Assembly (NCBI GenBank): GCA_041301185.1
Contig: JBFYSV010000126.1
Location: 1 to 26,363 of the forward strand
Direction of reading: 5' to 3'
From: JAQBDA01 sp041301185
Lineage (GTDB): Bacteria; Chloroflexota; Anaerolineae; Anaerolineales; UBA4823
DNA: 26,363 nucleotides
Shown here in pieces: positions 8,394-15,326 of this stretch; position 1 is the stretch's first letter; each line of letters begins with the position of its first letter. The translations under genes and the position numbers were made by a program. A model generated the notes under the pieces. That model was not told the origin of the DNA and searched no databases. It saw nothing but the letters and a program-made list of their open reading frames with translations.

Positions 8394-9389
8394 ATGATCG
8401 ATCCAAACCTGCCCCTGATCGACCTGCACCGCCACCTGGACGGTAGCGTCCGCCTGGAGACGATCCTGCAGCTGGGTCGTAAGCACAACCTGGCCCTGCC
8501 CGCCTGGGATATCGAGGCTTTGCGACCATACGTCCAGATTACCTCTCCCCAACCGGGCGTGATGGCCTTCATCGCCAAATTTGAGTGGATGCGGGCTATA
8601 TTGGTCGATTACGACGCCTGCCGGCAGATTGCCTATGAAAATGTCGAGGACGCCTGGCGAGAGGGGTTAGATTATATCGAGCTGCGTTTCAGCCCGTGGT
8701 TCATGGCTGAGCCGAACGGTCTTCAACCGCAAGGGGTGGTGGAGGCGGTGGTGGATGGCGTGCAATCTGCGGCTCGCCATACCGGTCTGCGCGCCGGTTT
8801 GATCGGTATCCTCAGCCGAACGTACGGTTCCCAGGCAGCCTGGAGAGAGCTGGAGGCTTTGCTCAGCCAGCGCGATCAACTGGTTGCCCTCGACCTGGCG
8901 GGCGATGAAGCAAATTTCCCTGGAGAGCTGTTCGTTGAGCATATCCGCCGCGGTCAAAATGCAGGCTGGGGGATTACCATCCACGCTGGCGAAGCCGCCG
9001 GTGCGCACAGCGTATGGCAAGCCGTCCGCCAGCTGGGGGCAGCGCGCCTGGGACACGCCGTGCACGCCATCGATGACCCGGCCTTGTTGGATTACCTTGC
9101 CTTGCACCAAATCGGCATCGAATCCAACCTGACCAGCAATGTGCAAACCAGCACCGTGCCAGATTACGCCAGCCACCCCCTGAAACAATTTCTGCAGCAC
9201 GGCATCCTGGCTACAATTAACACCGATGACCCAGGCATTAGCAATATCACCCTGCGCTACGAGTACGAGGTTGCAGCCCCCGCAGCAGGCCTTACCCCTG
9301 AGATGGCTCGCCAGGCGCAACGCAACTCCTTGCAGGTGGCCTTCCTCTCCCAGGCAGATAAACAAGGGCTGTCCAGCCAGAAAAGCTAG
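8394..9389 (+). CDS. add: Adenosine deaminase
   Basis: This zinc enzyme deaminates (deoxy)adenosine to (deoxy)inosine in purine salvage. The 331-residue protein keeps the catalytic set at the same numbers as the E. coli enzyme: His12 and His14 in HRHLDGS, His197 and Glu200 in HAGEAAGAH, His221 in GHAVH, and Asp278-Asp279 in NTDDPGIS. SNVQTS is also intact, so it should be active. I use the ATG at 8394 because GGAGAG lies 7 nt upstream; a GTG at 8370 in frame would place that Shine-Dalgarno inside the gene. A hairpin spans the stop codon, and radA follows 43 bases later with its own -10 box. An adenine- or aminofutalosine-specific relative is possible but the motif set favours adenosine. Confidence 0.93.
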   Translation: MIDPNLPLIDLHRHLDGSVRLETILQLGRKHNLALPAWDIEALRPYVQITSPQPGVMAFIAKFEWMRAILVDYDACRQIAYENVEDAWREGLDYIELRFSPWFMAEPNGLQPQGVVEAVVDGVQSAARHTGLRAGLIGILSRTYGSQAAWRELEALLSQRDQLVALDLAGDEANFPGELFVEHIRRGQNAGWGITIHAGEAAGAHSVWQAVRQLGAARLGHAVHAIDDPALLDYLALHQIGIESNLTSNVQTSTVPDYASHPLKQFLQHGILATINTDDPGISNITLRYEYEVAAPAAGLTPEMARQAQRNSLQVAFLSQADKQGLSSQKS

Positions 9390-9396
9390 ACAGCCC
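9366..9396 (+). terminator. Hairpin spanning the stop codon of add
   Basis: GGGCTGTC (9366-9373) pairs perfectly with GACAGCCC (9389-9396). The TAG stop codon (9387-9389) sits at the edge of the loop and right arm. A short TTTT occurs 10 bases later. It may be a weak terminator or a 3'-end stabiliser. Confidence 0.45.
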
Positions 9397-9420
9397 CAGA
9401 TCCCAATTTTACCCTTACGT

Positions 9421-9426
9421 TATAAT
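9421..9426 (+). promoter_or_regulatory. -10 box for a probable leaderless radA transcript
   Basis: A consensus TATAAT lies only 6 nt before the radA ATG. The expected transcription start therefore falls on or next to the A of the start codon. No Shine-Dalgarno is present in the short gap. No clear -35 hexamer is seen 17 bases upstream. Confidence 0.6.
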
Positions 9427-9432
9427 ACACCC

Positions 9433-10848
9433 ATGCCCAAGACAAAAACCCAATATATTTGCCAGCAATGTGGGCGCATTTCGGTGCGCGATATGGGACG
9501 CTGCCCTCAGTGCGGTGCCTGGAATAGCTTTGTGGAAGAAGTGATCGCCCCACCTGCGCCTGCTGCCAAAGGCAAGCCAGGCGCGGCCGGGCGCTCAGAA
9601 CCCCAGCGCCTGGCGCAGATTGGTGGCGATTATGAAGAGCGCTTGCCCATGCCCATTGGTGAGTTCGCCCGTGTCCTGGGTGGGGGGGTGGTACCCGGCT
9701 CGTTAGTGCTGATTGGCGGCGACCCCGGCATCGGCAAGTCCACCTTGCTGCTGCAGGTCGCCCTGGAAATGGCGCACGAGTCACCTGTGCTATATGTCTC
9801 GGGCGAAGAGTCGGAACGCCAGATTAAGATGCGCGCTGCCCGCCTGCTGCGCAGCTCCGGTAAAGAAGAGGACGGCTTCCCCGCCAATATATTCCTGGTT
9901 ACCGAGACAGACCTGGACACGGTTCTACAACACGTCAACCAGGTCAAACCGCGCTTATTGGTAGTCGACTCGATCCAGACCACCACCCTGCAAGACCTGG
10001 AATCCTCCGCCGGATCCGTGTCCCAGGTACGTGAGTGCGCATCGCGCCTGCGCGAGCTGGCCAAATCCTCCGGAATCGCCGTATTCCTCATCGGGCATGT
10101 CACCAAGGAGGGTGCCATCGCCGGGCCGCGCGTCCTGGAGCATATCGTCGATACCGTGCTTTACCTGGAAGGCGACCGTTTCCAATCCTACCGCCTGCTG
10201 CGTTCCGTGAAGAATCGCTTTGGCGCCACGTCTGAAGTGGGTGTCTTTGAGATGCACGAGCGCGGCCTGGTGGAAGTTGCCAATCCGTCCGAAGCTTTTC
10301 TCGCTGAGCGCATGGTCAACGCACCAGGCTCTTCCATTGCCGTTACTATGGAAGGCACTCGACCGCTTCTGGTGGAGATCCAGGGATTGACCAGCCCCAC
10401 ATCCTTTGGCAACCCGCGCCGCACACCTAATGGGGTAGACTTTAACCGCCTGCTGCTATTGGTGGCGGTCCTCACCCGCCGGGTTGGATTGCGCCTCGGC
10501 GAGCAAGATGTATTCGTCAACGTGGTTGGTGGTCTGACCGTCAGCGAGCCGGCTGCCGATTTGTCGATCGCCGCTTCGATTGCCTCTTCGGTGCGCAACA
10601 TCCCGGTGCGCGCCGAGGTGGTCCTGATCGGCGAGGTGGGCCTGTCTGGCGAATTGCGCATGGTGGGGCAGATGCCGGCTCGCCTGCGTGAAGCTGCCAG
10701 CCTTGGTTTCAAGACCGCCATTGTACCGCGCCGGATACGCCGCGGCGAGCCGTGGCCGCAGGGCATCCAGGTTATCGAAGCCCGTTCTCTGCGCGAAGCA
10801 CTCCAGGCTGCCCTGCTGGATAGCGCAGATAACTCCTCGGAAGAATAA
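9433..10848 (+). CDS. radA: DNA repair protein RadA (Sms)
   Basis: RadA is a RecA-like ATPase that helps process recombination intermediates by driving branch migration. The 471-residue protein has every diagnostic part. An N-terminal C4 zinc finger uses Cys10, Cys13, Cys24 and Cys27 (CQQCG, then RCPQCGAW). Walker A is GGDPGIGKSTLL with Lys102, the Walker B-like LLVVDSIQT follows, and the RadA-specific KNRFG motif is at 260-264. A C-terminal Lon-protease-like domain completes it (LSGELRMVGQMPARLREAASLGF). The ATG at 9433 is chosen because it starts just before the zinc finger; the frame is open further upstream but that part overlaps add. A -10 box 6 nt upstream suggests leaderless translation. 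Confidence 0.97.
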   Translation: MPKTKTQYICQQCGRISVRDMGRCPQCGAWNSFVEEVIAPPAPAAKGKPGAAGRSEPQRLAQIGGDYEERLPMPIGEFARVLGGGVVPGSLVLIGGDPGIGKSTLLLQVALEMAHESPVLYVSGEESERQIKMRAARLLRSSGKEEDGFPANIFLVTETDLDTVLQHVNQVKPRLLVVDSIQTTTLQDLESSAGSVSQVRECASRLRELAKSSGIAVFLIGHVTKEGAIAGPRVLEHIVDTVLYLEGDRFQSYRLLRSVKNRFGATSEVGVFEMHERGLVEVANPSEAFLAERMVNAPGSSIAVTMEGTRPLLVEIQGLTSPTSFGNPRRTPNGVDFNRLLLLVAVLTRRVGLRLGEQDVFVNVVGGLTVSEPAADLSIAASIASSVRNIPVRAEVVLIGEVGLSGELRMVGQMPARLREAASLGFKTAIVPRRIRRGEPWPQGIQVIEARSLREALQAALLDSADNSSEE

Positions 10849-10885
10849 AAACTAATCTTCTATTCACTTTTTGGGTTTAAAATCT

Positions 10886-10914
10886 ACGTAAACTTACATT
10901 GACGCAAACTTGCA
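10886..10914. promoter_or_regulatory. Tandem dyad operator before the MFS carrier
   Basis: ACGTAAACTTACA (10886-10898) is repeated as ACGCAAACTTGCA (10902-10914) with a 16-base period. Each copy contains a small palindrome, GTAA-AC-TTAC and GCAA-AC-TTGC. The two differences between copies are compensated across the dyad, as expected for sites bound by a dimeric regulator. The second copy overlaps the -35 hexamer. Confidence 0.55.
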
Positions 10915-10927
10915 TGATCTGATAAAT
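10899..10927 (+). promoter_or_regulatory. Probable promoter of the MFS carrier
   Basis: TTGACG (10899-10904) is followed, after 16-17 bases, by GATAAA or ATAAAT (10921-10927). This would give a leader of about 100 nt before the ATG at 11034. Tandem operator-like repeats overlap the -35 hexamer. Confidence 0.5.
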
Positions 10928-11033
10928 TTGGTACGCTCTATTCCCTGAAGCCGTACCGGATATGCTCGCGCCTTAATGGCAGTCTGAACGGGTTACAGAT
11001 TTATTCATCAACCCTCTGAATGAAGGTTTGTTT

Positions 11034-12335
11034 ATGTTAATCAAACGCATCCAACTTGGCTTGATCCATGTCGCGGTGGCGATGACCCTGGTTCCGATTA
11101 ACAGTACGTTGAACCGGGTGATGATCAAAGAGCTGGCTGTTTCCGCCACGCTGGTTGCGATTCTTGCTTCCCTTCCCTATCTCTTTTCGCCAATCCAGGT
11201 AGCAATTGGCTCTTTCTCTGACCGCTATCCTGTGCTTGGTTTCCGGCGCACCCCCTATATTGTCCTTGGCTTGCTGCTTACCGTGCTCGGGGTTGTGCTC
11301 TCCCCTATGGTGGCATATACCCTGCCAGTTAACTGGTGGGCAGGTGTCTTGCTAGGCGTCCTGGTCTTTGGCTCCTGGGGAATGGGTTACAACTTTGCTT
11401 CGGTCTCGTACCTCTCCCTGGCTTCCGAGCTATCCGGTGAAAAAGGCCGTTCCCGCACGGTGGCGGTGATGTGGTTTATGATGATCACCAGTATTATTTT
11501 GACCGCGATTGCCCTGAGCCACATGCTGGACCCTTACACCCCTGAAGCTCTGCAGCGCTCATTTTGGGTAATCGGTCTGGTTGCCCTGATATTGGGATTG
11601 CTGGGATTGATCGGGGTGGAGAAGCGCAACACTGATGCGATACCGGCATCGGAGGGATATAGCTGGGTGGTAATGTTGCGGGGAATCATGCAAAACCGCC
11701 AGGCGACGCTTTTCTTCTGGTATCTGGTCATCTTGCTGGCTGCCATCCTGGGACAGGATATTTTGCTGGAGCCATTCGGTGGACAGGCTTTCAATATGAC
11801 CGTCCGTGAGACCACCCGGATCACATCGATCTGGGGTGTGTGCGTACTGATAGCGTTGCTGGTGGCTGGAGCTCTGGAGGGACGCGTCAATAAACGCATC
11901 GTGGCTGCAATCGGAGGGTGGAGCGCTCTCTTCGGCTTTGTCCTGATCCTGGTCAGTGGTCTGCTGGTGAATCAGGGCGTGTTCTACAGCGGAGTGGTTC
12001 TGTTAGGAACAGGCACCGGTCTCTCAACCGTCTCTAACCTGTCCCTGATGCTGGACATGACCATTGCCAGCAATGTGGGCCTGTTCATCGGCGCCTGGGG
12101 GATGGCGAATGCCATCTCGCGCCTGATCGGGACTGTGCTGGGCGGTGTGGTGCGAGATGTCGTCACCCAGTTTGCACAAAATCCGGTGACCGGTTACGTG
12201 GTAGTGTTTGCGATTGAGGCCGCCATGCTGCTGGTATCCCTGGTCATGCTGCGCCAGATCAATGTAGGCGAGTTTCAAAGCCAGGTGGACCAGCCCTCCA
12301 TTGTGGAGCGCGCTACGATTGCAGGCGATGTATAA
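11034..12335 (+). CDS. PucC/BCD-family MFS transporter
   Basis: This is a 433-residue major facilitator with twelve hydrophobic segments. Its signatures match the PucC/LhaA (BCD, bacteriochlorophyll delivery) branch rather than ordinary drug exporters. These are LGLIHVAVAMTLVPINSTLNR at the N terminus (Asn-Arg motif), SDRYPVLGFRRTPYIVLG in the loop after helix 2-3, and GMGYNFASVSYLSLASELSGE. In phototrophs such proteins help assemble light-harvesting complexes, but homologues also occur in non-phototrophs, where the substrate is unknown. The ATG at 11034 has GAAGG 7 nt upstream; a TTG at 11028 is less likely. A regulator gene follows 44 bases later, and dyad operators lie in front. No photosynthesis genes are in the window, so I do not assign a pigment role. 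Confidence 0.82.
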   Translation: MLIKRIQLGLIHVAVAMTLVPINSTLNRVMIKELAVSATLVAILASLPYLFSPIQVAIGSFSDRYPVLGFRRTPYIVLGLLLTVLGVVLSPMVAYTLPVNWWAGVLLGVLVFGSWGMGYNFASVSYLSLASELSGEKGRSRTVAVMWFMMITSIILTAIALSHMLDPYTPEALQRSFWVIGLVALILGLLGLIGVEKRNTDAIPASEGYSWVVMLRGIMQNRQATLFFWYLVILLAAILGQDILLEPFGGQAFNMTVRETTRITSIWGVCVLIALLVAGALEGRVNKRIVAAIGGWSALFGFVLILVSGLLVNQGVFYSGVVLLGTGTGLSTVSNLSLMLDMTIASNVGLFIGAWGMANAISRLIGTVLGGVVRDVVTQFAQNPVTGYVVVFAIEAAMLLVSLVMLRQINVGEFQSQVDQPSIVERATIAGDV

Positions 12336-12379
12336 TCCCAGCCCAAGGAATACCCAGATCAGATCGGTTGGAGCGGAAA

Positions 12380-13003
12380 ATGCCTGGTGATTGGCTGAGC
12401 TTGAGTGAGGTAGCCAAAATATTGGGGGTTCACCCGAGCACCGTGCGCAGCTGGTCGGACAGCGGCGCTCTGCCGGTACACCGTACCCAGGGGGGGCACC
12501 GGCGCTACGTGCGCAGCGAGGTAGACCTGTGGGTCCAATCTCAAAGCGCCAATGGCTCATCTGAGGCCAACCTGGTTATCCAGAATGCCCTGAAGAACAC
12601 GCGCTTCAGGATCAGCGAAGGTCGCATTGGACAGGAGTCCTGGTACCTCAAGCTGGATGACGATGCTCGCGAGCAATACCGCAAGAGCGGGCGGACTTTG
12701 ATGCAAGGTCTGATCGATTTCCTGTCTTCGGACGAGAAACGAGCGGAAGCCGAAGCCCACGCCCTGGGCTACGAATACGCTTCTCGCGGCCGGCGCTACG
12801 GGTTGAGCGTGGCAGACGCCACCAACGCCTTTCTTTTCTTTCGCAACGTGCTGCTGGAGTCGATGCTGGCGGTGTATGAAGCAGCGGCTGTCCGCTCGCC
12901 CTATGCCTGGAGCGATATGTTCCGCCGCATCAACAACTTCACCGACCAGATCATGCTGGCATTGCTGGAAACCTACGAAGCATATAATCGAGGCAACCGT
13001 TGA
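12380..13003 (+). CDS. MerR/excisionase-type HTH regulator with a C-terminal helical domain
   Basis: The 207-residue protein starts with a winged helix-turn-helix of the MerR/excisionase class (LSLSEVAKILGVHPSTVRSW, then GALPVHRTQGGHRRY, where the RxxGGHRRY wing is typical). Residues from about 85 on form a helical domain with RSGRTLMQGL-like and HALGYEYASRGRRYGLSVAD segments, followed by DATNAFLFFRN. This pattern recalls the RsbRD-type N-terminal sensory domain; I am only moderately sure of that. It lacks the Cys residues of metal-sensing MerR proteins. The ATG at 12380 has GGAG 6 nt upstream. It probably regulates its neighbours, with the tandem dyads at 10886 as candidate sites (inference). 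Confidence 0.78.
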   Translation: MPGDWLSLSEVAKILGVHPSTVRSWSDSGALPVHRTQGGHRRYVRSEVDLWVQSQSANGSSEANLVIQNALKNTRFRISEGRIGQESWYLKLDDDAREQYRKSGRTLMQGLIDFLSSDEKRAEAEAHALGYEYASRGRRYGLSVADATNAFLFFRNVLLESMLAVYEAAAVRSPYAWSDMFRRINNFTDQIMLALLETYEAYNRGNR

Positions 13004-13149
13004 GCGCACCGGGGCAGGGTCCGAGCAAGAAATTTCAAGCGGCTGGCTGGATGCAACGCCTCGTGCCGGTAATATTGATTTTGCTGCTGCTTGCCCTGGT
13101 GGCCACAATCCTTTTTGTCCTGGCATCGGTGTTTGGTCTGACCAGCTGA
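13000..13149 (+). CDS. Small single-span membrane protein, 49 residues
   Basis: This short frame begins with a TTG that overlaps the stop of the regulator gene (TTGA at 13000-13003). It encodes a polar N terminus with Pro, Gly and Lys, an amphipathic patch (AAGWMQRLVP), one long hydrophobic helix (VILILLLLALVATILFVLA) and a short tail ending in TSVFG-like residues then LTS. The clean layout and translational overlap support a real gene, although it is too short for many gene callers. An internal ATG (at the Met before QRLVP) is an alternative start. No function is known; it may interact with the membrane proteins beside it. Only sequence layout supports it, so confidence is moderate. Confidence 0.55.
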   Translation: MSAPGQGPSKKFQAAGWMQRLVPVILILLLLALVATILFVLASVFGLTS

Positions 13150-13152
13150 AAC

Positions 13153-13168
13153 CTGAGCGATTGCTCAG
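13153..13168 (+). repeat. Small hairpin between the 49-residue gene and the seven-span gene
   Basis: CTGAGC (13153-13158) and GCTCAG (13163-13168) form a perfect 6-bp stem with a GATT loop. It lies just after the stop of the small gene and 23 bases before the AGGAGG of the next gene. There is no T-run, so it is more likely an mRNA structural element than a strong terminator. Confidence 0.3.
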
Positions 13169-13201
13169 TGTTGATCAATAGCTCTCATTCAGGAGGTTGT
13201 A

Positions 13202-13918
13202 GTGAACTATATATCAATCTTCTCAACAATTGTGACTGCCATTTTCACCGTTGCAGTGTTTAATCGCTACCGGCAAAGAAAGGGCACCCACCTGCTGCTG
13301 TGGGGGATTGGCCTGATCTTCTATGGGCTGGGCACGCTGACCGAGGTCATCCTGAGCATTACCTTCAGCGAATTTGCTCTCAAGGTATGGTACCTGAGCG
13401 GAGCCATGTTGACCGCAGCCTGGTTGGGACAAGGCACAGTGCACCTGCTGGTGCGCAAACGGGGTGTCGCCTCTACGTTAACCATCATCCTGGTCATAGT
13501 GTCAGTAGTGGCAGCGATCCTCGTCTTTTTCGCCCCGCTCACGCCTGCAGCCGCAGATTACAACACAAGCCTGCCCGCCTCCGAGCAGTACAAAGAGATT
13601 ATGACCCGCAACAGCCTGACCATCGTCTTAACCATCCTGCTCAATATCTACGGCACCATCACCCTGGTCGGCGGGGCGATTTACTCGGCCTACCTGTTCT
13701 GGCGTAAGAAGGTGCTCCTTAACCGCATGGTTGGCAATATTTTGATCGCAGCCGGGGCAATGATGCCGGCTATCGGTGGGACATTCGTCCAGGCTGGCCT
13801 GGTGGACTGGTTATACCTGAGCGAGTTTATTGGGGTCATCCTGATGTATGCCGGTTTCATGCAAGCGACCGCCCAGCAGCCGGTTGCCAATCCTCGGGCA
13901 GCCGTGCTCACATCCTAG
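13202..13918 (+). CDS. Seven-span membrane protein of unknown function
   Basis: The product has 238 residues and about seven hydrophobic helices (near residues 3-20, 30-50, 58-78, 88-110, 138-165, 175-200 and 206-225). It has a short basic loop after helix 1 (NRYRQRKGTH) and a longer polar loop between helices 4 and 5 with the YNTSLPASEQY stretch. No catalytic or binding motif that I recognise is present. The GTG start is well supported by a perfect AGGAGG 5 nt upstream, the strongest ribosome site in the window. It could be a sensor or a small channel-like protein. Its co-orientation with the regulator and small protein suggests a shared transcript. Confidence 0.75.
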   Translation: MNYISIFSTIVTAIFTVAVFNRYRQRKGTHLLLWGIGLIFYGLGTLTEVILSITFSEFALKVWYLSGAMLTAAWLGQGTVHLLVRKRGVASTLTIILVIVSVVAAILVFFAPLTPAAADYNTSLPASEQYKEIMTRNSLTIVLTILLNIYGTITLVGGAIYSAYLFWRKKVLLNRMVGNILIAAGAMMPAIGGTFVQAGLVDWLYLSEFIGVILMYAGFMQATAQQPVANPRAAVLTS

Positions 13919-13946
13919 GTCAGAAACGCAAGAAGATGAAAAACAG

Positions 13947-13989
13947 TCCGCCCTCTCCCGCATTGTGTGAATGCTGAGGAGAGGGCGGA
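13947..13989 (-). terminator. Intrinsic terminator of the secreted-protein gene
   Basis: TCCGCCCTCTCC (13947-13958) pairs perfectly with GGAGAGGGCGGA (13978-13989), and a smaller GCATT/AATGC helix sits inside. On the minus strand the stem is followed by CTGTTTTTC, giving a U-tract. On the plus strand it lies 28 bases after the seven-span gene and could slow transcription there too. Confidence 0.82.
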
Positions 13990-14089
13990 TAGGGTTAATT
14001 GGGTTCTCTGTGTCCAATCTGTCCGATATGCCCCCCTTTCCGGATACGAACGACTCGATCAACGATGATCTTGCTGCGATATCCCCTGA

Positions 14090-15061
14090 TTAAGGACAGG
14101 TTACGCCAACTTTTGGCTTGCCATTCTTGGAAATCGCATTGCAGATTCCCTTCAGGCCGTTGTTATCCTTCAGAGGTTTATCGTTCTTCTTATTCGCTGC
14201 GGAGGGCGGTGCCTGGGACTCATCACCAGACTGATCGTCGCCGCCCTTGTCTTTGACCTTATCGTTGCCATTTTGTTTATCCTGGGTCAGCTCCTGGCGG
14301 ACGTGCCCCACACCCAGCTTTTGCGGCTTGCCATATTCTTTGAAGATTTGCCCCATGCCAATCTCCCCGGTCTGGAACAGCTCGACCAGGGTATCGACCG
14401 AACAATCAGGCGCCTGGCATAAATCGGATTCCTGGGCGATGGCATACAGCTTGACCAGCACGCCAAAGCCCATCCCTTCATCGTGGTATGCGGCAATTTG
14501 GTCACTGACCTGTGACAGGCTGCCATCTTCTTCCAGCGTCCACGCCACAATCAGCGTCTCCAGCGCGCCCTGGACCGTTCCAGCAACTGTTTCGTCATCA
14601 ATCGTGAGCACTGCGATCAGCGTGCCGTCTTCGGCAAGTGCTGTGAAGGTTCCGTCCTCATTCGTGCCGGTCACGCGGACTGGTACTGCCCCTTCGATAC
14701 CGCATTCTGCCCACGAGTAGGACCCATCCTCATTGACCGACGCACAAACCTGCACGTCAGCCAGGGCTTCTTCCAGCGTGGCTGGGGTCAAGTCGCCAAA
14801 ATACTGCCCCAATAAGAGCACGATGGGATGCGTTTCGTCGATATTCATAATGACAGTGCATAGGACGCCATCCCCGGGATCGACGGTCACTGTACCGGTA
14901 GCGGCATCCACCGCCACAACCGTCCCAGAGACTTGCCCCGTTTCCGGGTTGGGCGTGCATGGGGTCAGTTCCTGGGCAGGCGCGGCAGCCAACGCTGGGC
15001 CAATGCTCAGCAGGGTGATTGCCAGGATCAGAGTAAAAACGGTAATTTTACGGGGTTTCAT
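14090..15061 (-). CDS. Secreted protein of unknown function
   Basis: This 323-residue exported protein has a clear Sec signal peptide (MKPRKITVFTLILAITLLSI, cleavage probably after ALA at about residue 24). An acidic, Thr/Val-rich beta-like region follows, with repeated short units around TVTVDPGDGVLCTV and TGTNEDGTFTALAEDGT. Then comes a helical part with GFGVLVKLYAIAQES and TGEIGMGQIFKEYGKP, and a Lys/Asp/Asn-rich C-terminal tail. Six or more Cys residues could form disulphides. The ATG at 15061 has AGGAGAG about 7 nt upstream; a GTG six codons earlier is less likely. It stands alone and ends in a terminator. I recognise no characterised family; similar layouts recur in Chloroflexota secretomes (impression, not verified). 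Confidence 0.75.
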   Translation of the reverse strand: MKPRKITVFTLILAITLLSIGPALAAAPAQELTPCTPNPETGQVSGTVVAVDAATGTVTVDPGDGVLCTVIMNIDETHPIVLLLGQYFGDLTPATLEEALADVQVCASVNEDGSYSWAECGIEGAVPVRVTGTNEDGTFTALAEDGTLIAVLTIDDETVAGTVQGALETLIVAWTLEEDGSLSQVSDQIAAYHDEGMGFGVLVKLYAIAQESDLCQAPDCSVDTLVELFQTGEIGMGQIFKEYGKPQKLGVGHVRQELTQDKQNGNDKVKDKGGDDQSGDESQAPPSAANKKNDKPLKDNNGLKGICNAISKNGKPKVGVTCP

Positions 15062-15103
15062 TTCAATCTCTCCTTCCACACTCTATTCACATCAAGCAGA
15101 GAC

Positions 15104-15122
15104 TACTGTATTAAGGACAGTA
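15104..15122. promoter_or_regulatory. Operator-like dyad upstream of the secreted-protein gene
   Basis: TACTGT (15104-15109) and ACAGTA (15117-15122) are perfect 6-bp inverted repeats with a 7-base spacer. The site lies 43-61 bases before the ATG at 15061. It resembles, but is one base shorter than, the enterobacterial SOS box. No convincing -10/-35 pair is seen around it. Confidence 0.4.
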
Positions 15123-15326
15123 CAAACTGCTAATACTACACATCCATATAATCGTATGCAGAAATCTTTTGTTACACGTTTTTCAAAAGCTTAACTACCA
15201 CTTAACGACAAATATCCAGGTTTGCGCAAGCCAGGCTTGATGGGAAGGCGGTGGTAGAATAGGACAGGTACCTGGTTGACAATGCGTATTAGCTGCGCAT
15301 TTCATCATGGCTTGTGGAGAAAAGCA

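Noticed and set aside
8667..9365. Long open frame on the minus strand opposite adenosine deaminase
   Set aside because: The plus strand carries all catalytic residues of adenosine deaminase. The antisense translation has no recognisable motif and no ribosome site.
10188..10766. Long open frame on the minus strand opposite radA
   Set aside because: It is a shadow of the RadA C-terminal domain with Arg/Thr/Ser-biased composition.
11034..12335. Evidence that the organism is phototrophic
   Set aside because: PucC-branch carriers occur in non-phototrophs and no bacteriochlorophyll or reaction-centre gene is in the window.
12331..12336. TATAAT overlapping the stop of the MFS gene as a promoter for the regulator
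   Set aside because: No -35 hexamer at 16-18 bases is visible and part of it is the stop codon, so I did not list it; a weak internal promoter remains possible.
15104..15122. The TACTGT/ACAGTA dyad as an SOS box
   Set aside because: The enterobacterial SOS box needs an 8-base spacer and here it is 7. The LexA-like site at 17205 is of the Gram-positive type, so one genome using both is unlikely.
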